From: Anaerolineae bacterium
GTDB lineage: Bacteria > Chloroflexota > Anaerolineae > Anaerolineales > Villigracilaceae
DNA length: 36,183 nt
Direction: 5' to 3'
Assembly: GCA_017303655.1 (NCBI GenBank)
Contig: JAFLCE010000040.1
Coordinates: 1 to 36,183, forward strand
Shown in pieces: positions 31,836 to 36,183 of this stretch. The notes below the pieces were generated by a model. The model saw nothing but the letters and a program-made list of their open reading frames with translations. It did no database searches and had not been told where the DNA came from. The position numbers and the translations under genes are program-made. The number at the start of each line of letters is the position of its first letter. Positions within the stretch are counted from its first letter, which is position 1.

Positions 31836-32806
31836 CGTGTACTCTCAATGGCGGTCATAATATTTTCATGCGGTGACTGATAATAGACCACGCATCCCGT
31901 GCCGAGGATAAAGCGTTTCCCACGGGTCTGCTTGATGGCATCCAGCGCCTCTTCTTTAACTTGAGCCTGATTGCCCTTGTACAGCGTATCTTGCCGGATG
32001 CCTCCACACGCCACTCCACGGAAGAGACTCTGCGCCTCAGCCAACGATGGATAGGTCTCGCGGTCGTGCCAGTTGACGATCTGAAAATTCATCAACCGCA
32101 AAAGCGAGAAATATACGTCACTGCCGTGTAAATGCAACAGATTACACCAAAGGTCCTCAACTGGCGCCAGGCTTTGCTGGTCGTACTTCAACACAATCGA
32201 CTTGTACTCATCCAACTCGAGCATGCTGGCTTGGGCGTGTTGAACGGCGTAGAAGATACCGTCAATACCAATATCACGCGCCGCTTCAATAAATTTGACC
32301 GTACTTCTGGCAATCGTCTCCAAGCCTTTCATCACCGCATTGGGATGTTTCTTAAGATGTTCAAGCAATAGGCTATTGCCAGCCAAATTCTTCGCCTGCG
32401 ATATAGGATTGAAAATGGTTTGGATCACCGGCGTATCTGCCCCAATCCCTTCACGGACGAGTTTTAGGCACTTCAATTGAGCAGCCAAATGCGGTGCGGA
32501 TGGGTCAAGCGGTTTGAGCGCTTCCCAATCTTGCGGCTTTTGAATGACGCGTTTGATGTATCCGCGTGAGCCTTCGGGGTTGTTCTGCCATTCATCTTCC
32601 ACGCCCCAATCTTTGACGGCGAATGAAGAAGCAGGCGTCACTTTGACAATGTCAAAGTCGTATTTTTCCTGAAAATTAATTGTGGCGGCGGCGAGAGTCT
32701 CAGGGTTTTGGTCTTCTTCTGGAAAATGCCGCCATAAAGCAATTGGCGTGCGGTCGGTCGTTTCACCATTGATGCAGGCTTGAATTCGTTCTCGGTGGGT
32801 AGTCAT
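31832..32806 (-). CDS. Uroporphyrinogen decarboxylase-family protein
   Basis: A 324-residue TIM-barrel protein of the UroD superfamily. The N-terminal RERIQACINGETTDRTPIALWRHF is similar to the entry of the family, and the late part GKRFILGTGCVVYYQSPHENIMTAIE is the typical end. The RQAGRY-type arginine motif of true HemE is absent (WRHFPEED instead), so a decarboxylase of haem synthesis is unlikely; many of these proteins are corrinoid or other methyltransferases. The start is 6 bases after the GNAT gene stop, and the stop overlaps rsmD. Confidence 0.85.
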   Translation of the reverse strand: MTTHRERIQACINGETTDRTPIALWRHFPEEDQNPETLAAATINFQEKYDFDIVKVTPASSFAVKDWGVEDEWQNNPEGSRGYIKRVIQKPQDWEALKPLDPSAPHLAAQLKCLKLVREGIGADTPVIQTIFNPISQAKNLAGNSLLLEHLKKHPNAVMKGLETIARSTVKFIEAARDIGIDGIFYAVQHAQASMLELDEYKSIVLKYDQQSLAPVEDLWCNLLHLHGSDVYFSLLRLMNFQIVNWHDRETYPSLAEAQSLFRGVACGGIRQDTLYKGNQAQVKEEALDAIKQTRGKRFILGTGCVVYYQSPHENIMTAIESTR

Positions 32807-32812
32807 AGACGG

Positions 32813-33412
32813 TTATAACTCACTTTCCAGGCGATGCCTGTGATAAAGACCTTCGCGGAAGGTCTTTATAATTTTGAACCCGTTCGCCTGCGTCGCTTTC
32901 AGGCTGGCGATATTCCACGTTTCGACGCTGGCGTAAATCTTTTTATACCCTCGTTTGCGTCCCTCGTCCATGAGCGCTTTTTGCAGCGAGCGACCGAGTC
33001 CACGTCCGCGAAACTTTGAGTCAACAGTGAAGTACACGCATTCGATGGTGTTCGGCTCATACATCTGTCCGCGAATGGTGATGCTGGAAATAACCATCTG
33101 TAAAAACGCCATCGGGCGCGTGAAAATGACTTTGAGGATATTTCTGATAAACCAACCTTTATCTGCCGTGAGTTTTGAGGTCAGAGAAGACGGCTCCGGT
33201 GAGGCAAGGCTAAAGCCCATGATTTCGTTTGTTTCATCATCCTGCGCATAAAACCCGAAGGCTCGCTCGTCTTTGATGGCGTTCTCAAAATAGCGCAACA
33301 CGAATGGATAGCCAAGTTTTGATAACAACCCGGCATCGCTTAAGTGAATCTCTGAAATCCGAGGGAGAAGTTTTACAGGTATCGAATTGAGAAAATGAAG
33401 TTTGTATGGCAT
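32813..33412 (-). CDS. GNAT-family N-acetyltransferase
   Basis: A 199-residue acetyltransferase. Motif A is seen as FTVDSKFRGRGLGRSLQKALMDEG (128-151), and the end YASVETWNIASLKATQANGFKIIKTF is the usual motif B. An upstream Met at 33580 in the same frame lies in repeat-containing and coding sequence of the FemAB-like gene, so the ATG at 33410-33412 is chosen. The gap between FemAB stop and this start holds the two short repeats. Substrate unknown; its position after the glycan genes may point to a cell-surface sugar or lipid modification. Confidence 0.82.
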   Translation of the reverse strand: MPYKLHFLNSIPVKLLPRISEIHLSDAGLLSKLGYPFVLRYFENAIKDERAFGFYAQDDETNEIMGFSLASPEPSSLTSKLTADKGWFIRNILKVIFTRPMAFLQMVISSITIRGQMYEPNTIECVYFTVDSKFRGRGLGRSLQKALMDEGRKRGYKKIYASVETWNIASLKATQANGFKIIKTFREGLYHRHRLESEL

Positions 33413-33422
33413 GAGATAAAAT

Positions 33423-33486
33423 CCCGAAGGGATGAAATGATTATAGTATGGAGTGTAGCAGGAATGTGAACCCCGAAGGGATGAAA
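33423..33486. repeat. Pair of 15-bp direct repeats with internal palindrome
   Basis: cccgaagggatgaaa occurs exactly at 33423-33437 and again at 33472-33486, 49 bases apart. The first copy sits in atcccgaagggat, a 5-bp stem with a GAA loop. They are in the gap between the FemAB-like and GNAT genes, outside both coding frames. It resembles short interspersed elements of bacterial intergenic spaces, but I see no other copy in this window. Confidence 0.8.
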
Positions 33487-33506
33487 CGACTTTTGTCGGA
33501 GTTTTG

Positions 33507-34529
33507 TTAAACAAACCCGCGAATGACGAAATGACCGATGGCACGCACGACAAAATGTGGCAGTATTTTCCATACCGCAATGACGAATTGAAATTTGGGG
33601 TTCTTCTGATTTAGCGAGGGCAGTTCATGCCCCGACGCGAGCCAGAACCAATAGGCAAGCGGCTTTTTCTCCGGTGCCCATTTTGATTTGAAGACATCAT
33701 TGCCAGAGCCAACGAGACTGCGTCCAAGGTCGAAGGTCGTGCAGCCCTTTTGGATGGCGTGTTCGATGACTGACCAATATAAGAACTCACCTGTGTATGA
33801 CGAACGGGCAAAACGCAGGACGTTAGCGTGGAGATTGAAGATGGTCTTGCCTTGGAAGATGAAGACTCCGCCGCCAGTGATGCGTCCCTTCGCATCATAC
33901 GTGACTGCGAACTGGAGCGTGTCTCCCAGACTTTCTGCCATCTGACGCAGATACCGCTTCGCGTGATACGGTGAGCCGAGCTCGTGCATACTTAATGCGA
34001 GGGCTTCATAGGCATCGTCTAAAAGGTCGAGATGACCAAAACGAATGGAGAATCCTTTCTTCAACGATTTGCGGATGTGATTGCGATGGTCCGATGAGAA
34101 GCGTTTGAGAAGATCATCTGAAATGGCGGGTAAAGGAATCAGATAGGTGAAATAGACGGGGTGTTCGACCCAGCCCGCAGGTGGAGGAGAGGCGGTATCG
34201 TCAAATCGAAGCGAGACGTATTCGGCGTTGATCTCTTTCGAGAGGCGCTGGGCTTCATCTAATAAAAGATTGCGAGCTTCATGGTTTTCGTATGCAAATC
34301 CGCCGTAACTGCCGAAGGGCGCGGTGGCGAGATAGTGACCAAAGACTGGATGATTGACCTCAAGGAATGAAAGCGCGCCAACGACATTGTCACCATCAAA
34401 CGCGATGAAACGATGTACGGGATGTTTGTATATTCCGTGAATGAAATCCATCCAAGAGTCGAGACCACTGTAACTTAGTTGGCTTTCGAGCGATGGCGTG
34501 TTGAGAGAATTGACGCGTTGGATATTCAT
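33507..34529 (-). CDS. FemAB-like acyltransferase (GNAT-fold)
   Basis: A 340-residue protein like the FemAB-related proteins of exopolysaccharide and PEP-CTERM-type loci. Recognisable parts are GSYGGFAYEN, SSDHRNHIRKSLKKGFSIRFG in the centre, then ITGGGVFIFQGKTIFNLHANVL and GCTTFDLGRSLVGSGNDVFKSKWAPE near the end, which is the typical GNAT-type (Acetyltransf_6) half. Relatives use aminoacyl-tRNA or acyl-CoA donors to modify cell-wall or polysaccharide components. It overlaps the preceding polysaccharide deacetylase by 4 bases (ATGA), so both probably work in one pathway. Confidence 0.85.
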   Translation of the reverse strand: MNIQRVNSLNTPSLESQLSYSGLDSWMDFIHGIYKHPVHRFIAFDGDNVVGALSFLEVNHPVFGHYLATAPFGSYGGFAYENHEARNLLLDEAQRLSKEINAEYVSLRFDDTASPPPAGWVEHPVYFTYLIPLPAISDDLLKRFSSDHRNHIRKSLKKGFSIRFGHLDLLDDAYEALALSMHELGSPYHAKRYLRQMAESLGDTLQFAVTYDAKGRITGGGVFIFQGKTIFNLHANVLRFARSSYTGEFLYWSVIEHAIQKGCTTFDLGRSLVGSGNDVFKSKWAPEKKPLAYWFWLASGHELPSLNQKNPKFQFVIAVWKILPHFVVRAIGHFVIRGFV

Positions 34530-35356
34530 AGCTCTTTGATGTAATCTTGCATGGTGGAGGTGGGGAAGTTCTTAAGCAGGTCTTTGAGGAATTTGGATTT
34601 GTTGAAGGTGAACGGGAAAAGTAACGGGTGGTGAAGCATGTCTACAATAAAGTTTTGTGGGTAGCCTTTGGGCGTGACAATTTCGTACGGATGTAAAAAG
34701 ATCACTGGGCTTCTGCCTGCTTTGAATTCGCTTTCAATGATGCGATAAACCGTTTTGCGGAAAAGTCCGCTCATGAAGCTGGAGCCGTATGGGAACTCGC
34801 CGCCACTGACGAGTTTTATATTCATGTAACGAGGTGCATGAAATTCTGTGGGCATCTTGAGCAGCGGCAATGTGCTAACGGGAATCTCCCACACATCACC
34901 TTTTTTGACGGTTATGCCCGCAGGTGCATATTGAGATGAACTGTAGTTGAAGTTGTGTTTAGCTAACAGCGGATACACTTCTTCGACTGTGTTGATCATC
35001 GGTGCGCGGTAGCCACGCACGTTGAATTTTTGAATCCAACCAGCAGAAGCGATCAGGTCTTTTTCGATCTCTTTGGCGTTATCGAGTCTGCGGTGAATGT
35101 GACAGTGAAAACCGACTTCGTGACCGGCATTAGAAATTTTCTCGGGCAGTTCGGGGTACCACTCCACCATTTCGCCGACGAGATAGAATGTCACTTTTGA
35201 TTCACCAAAGACTTCGAGAATGGGGTCAACGGCATGGCGCGAACGTTCCCCATCCAATTCATAGCGGGTTTCGGGCGGTAAAAAATCATAACGCCGCGAA
35301 GGCGCGAACCAGGATTCGTAGTCGATGGTGAGGAGCAGGTGTGGAGAAGGTGTCAT
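34526..35356 (-). CDS. Polysaccharide deacetylase (NodB-homology)
   Basis: A 276-residue carbohydrate esterase. The NodB motifs are TIDYESW (catalytic base Asp12, Glu14), EVGFHCHIHRRL with metal-binding His residues 84 and 88, RGYRAP (residues 114-119), and FLHPYE near the end. The motif HxHxH differs slightly from the usual HSxxH. Enzymes of this type remove N-acetyl groups from polysaccharides during export. It precedes the FemAB-like gene and follows the truncated glycosyltransferase by 15 bases, so the three look like one exopolysaccharide module. Confidence 0.88.
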   Translation of the reverse strand: MTPSPHLLLTIDYESWFAPSRRYDFLPPETRYELDGERSRHAVDPILEVFGESKVTFYLVGEMVEWYPELPEKISNAGHEVGFHCHIHRRLDNAKEIEKDLIASAGWIQKFNVRGYRAPMINTVEEVYPLLAKHNFNYSSSQYAPAGITVKKGDVWEIPVSTLPLLKMPTEFHAPRYMNIKLVSGGEFPYGSSFMSGLFRKTVYRIIESEFKAGRSPVIFLHPYEIVTPKGYPQNFIVDMLHHPLLFPFTFNKSKFLKDLLKNFPTSTMQDYIKEL

Positions 35357-35371
35357 GGCGTGGGGATTATA

Positions 35372-36183
35372 TTACGGGACCTGCTTGATGATGCAAAACG
35401 TGGCACCCATGCGCGAGACTTCGATGACAGAAGGTTCATCGCGCAGGAATTTTAGATCTTCGTTCGAGCGCGTGTTGACAAGATAGTAATCGCCGGATTC
35501 CATCTCTTTTTGCTCGGTTCGAAAATCGCGGATGGTGATATTTGAGTCCGCGTAATAGGCGGCGATATACGGTTCACGCCGGACGAAGAGTTGTGCGCCT
35601 TCGGGAGTGATTTCATTTAATTTGAGAACGGCTTCGCGATAGCAGGTCAGCCAGTATTCGGTTTCGTAGTTGCGGAAGACCCCATCCATGCCGCCTGCGA
35701 AGTTGTTGTAGTAGGCATATTGATAAGGGTGGAGTTGGATGATGGGAAGCAATCCAAAGGCAAGTATGGCAAAAGTAAGAATAATTTTTTGCCAACTTTG
35801 TTTCAGCCAATTAAATAGAGCTTCAAATGCAAAGCCTGTAAAGATGAACAAGGGCGGTAGTATGAAAAGGAAGTGGCGATAGCCGTCGTATATGGCAGGG
35901 CGTTTGATGAGGATGTAAGCCGTAAGAATTCCAAACCAAAAAAGGAGAATAGCAAGGGTAAGGCGTTTTTTGTTGTCCGCTTTCCAGAAGCCGAAAAATA
36001 TACCAAGTGCGATCAACAGATACGTTGGCTCGGTTAATGTGTAGGCAAGCAAGGTGGGGAAGTAACGACGCGGAATTTCACCGGCTTGATAATTCTCTCC
36101 GGCAAAAAGAACATTGAGCTGAGTCGGGTTATCCGACATGAAGACAAAGACTTCGGTGAACTTCTCCAGCAGATTGAGCCAGA
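35372..36183 (-). CDS. Membrane glycosyltransferase, GT39-like (5' truncated by window end)
   Basis: The C-terminal part of a polytopic glycosyltransferase; the frame is open to the window edge and reads WLNLLEKFTEVFVF before the first Met at 36139. The segment PRRYFPTLLAYTLTEPTYLL, five or so membrane helices, the soluble tail beginning at about NYETEYWLTCYREAVLKLNE and the closing DYYLVNTRS segment match the ends of the other membrane glycosyltransferases here. The N-terminal catalytic Asp/Glu loop lies outside the window. It is followed by the polysaccharide deacetylase 15 bases later. Confidence 0.82.
   Translation of the reverse strand, partial: WLNLLEKFTEVFVFMSDNPTQLNVLFAGENYQAGEIPRRYFPTLLAYTLTEPTYLLIALGIFFGFWKADNKKRLTLAILLFWFGILTAYILIKRPAIYDGYRHFLFILPPLFIFTGFAFEALFNWLKQSWQKIILTFAILAFGLLPIIQLHPYQYAYYNNFAGGMDGVFRNYETEYWLTCYREAVLKLNEITPEGAQLFVRREPYIAAYYADSNITIRDFRTEQKEMESGDYYLVNTRSNEDLKFLRDEPSVIEVSRMGATFCIIKQVP

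Noticed and set aside
33487-33498. Small hairpin cgac-tttt-gtcg near the end of the FemAB-like gene
   Set aside because: Only a 4-bp stem with a weak T-run; not convincing as a terminator.
32813-33580. Longer GNAT protein starting at 33580
   Set aside because: The extension covers the repeat-containing spacer and the FemAB-like gene end; a normal GNAT start is at 33412.

Overview
The window (36,183 bases, roughly half G+C) looks like a chromosomal segment of an Anaerolineae-type member of the Chloroflexota. This rests on the gene mix: several polytopic family-39-like glycosyltransferases, a YwiC-like membrane protein, a DUF4442 thioesterase-like protein, a ComEA-like protein, an F420-type deazaflavin oxidoreductase homologue, a three-part acyl-CoA carboxylase and a YdcS-like polyamine-type ABC transporter. 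The assignment is an inference; no rRNA or marker phylogeny is available. I saw no tRNA or rRNA gene, CRISPR array, insertion sequence or integrase. Genes are densely packed and no gene-free stretch exceeds 300 bases.

Layout. (1) 1-1691, plus strand: the 3' end of a class I glutamine amidotransferase-like peptidase C26 gene, a DUF4442 protein and glutamate racemase (murI). (2) 1660-4011, minus strand: a small operon (methyltransferase of the isoprenylcysteine/phospholipid type, deazaflavin-dependent oxidoreductase, saccharopine dehydrogenase-like protein) with its own promoter near 4028-4055. Its last gene overlaps the 3' end of murI tail to tail. (3) 4068-20030, minus strand: twelve tightly packed genes, many overlapping or a few bases apart. 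In order of transcription: acyl-CoA dehydrogenase, giant membrane glycosyltransferase with an extracytoplasmic C-terminal domain, dolichol-phosphate-mannose-synthase-like GT2, SAM methyltransferase, second membrane glycosyltransferase, zinc-type dehydrogenase, third membrane glycosyltransferase, small membrane protein, carboxyltransferase, biotin carboxylase, biotin carrier protein, CYTH protein. It combines acyl-CoA metabolism with lipid-carrier-dependent glycan assembly.

(4) 20031-24278, plus strand: a good sigma70-like promoter, a leader of about 125 nt, then a lipoprotein solute-binding protein, a stem-loop with a T-tract (likely partial terminator), and the ATPase and two permeases of a spermidine/putrescine-type ABC importer. 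(5) 24339-27225, plus strand: a SET-domain protein, a CPBP-type membrane protein with altered catalytic motifs, a GNAT acetyltransferase, a ComEA-like DNA-binding protein and a UbiE-like methyltransferase, closed by a perfect 40-bp palindromic bidirectional terminator. (6) 27282-29848, minus strand: a second acyl-CoA dehydrogenase, a YedF-like DsrE-fold protein, a DUF2007 protein and a YwiC-like membrane protein.

(7) 29887-30920, plus strand: membrane-anchored cyclophilin-type peptidyl-prolyl isomerase with promoter and terminator, then a small Cys-containing protein. (8) 30921-36183, minus strand: a run leading from a truncated membrane glycosyltransferase through a polysaccharide deacetylase, a FemAB-like acyltransferase, a GNAT protein, a uroporphyrinogen-decarboxylase-family protein and RsmD to a DUF4345 membrane protein. 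The first three resemble an exopolysaccharide or cell-surface glycan module. A pair of short palindrome-containing repeats lies between the FemAB-like and GNAT genes.

I did not find a clearly new defence or mobile system. The most unusual features are the glycosyltransferase with a fused lectin-like domain, the interleaving of acyl-CoA and glycan genes, the CPBP protein with two substituted motif positions, the bacterial SET protein and the short repeat pair at 33423-33486.
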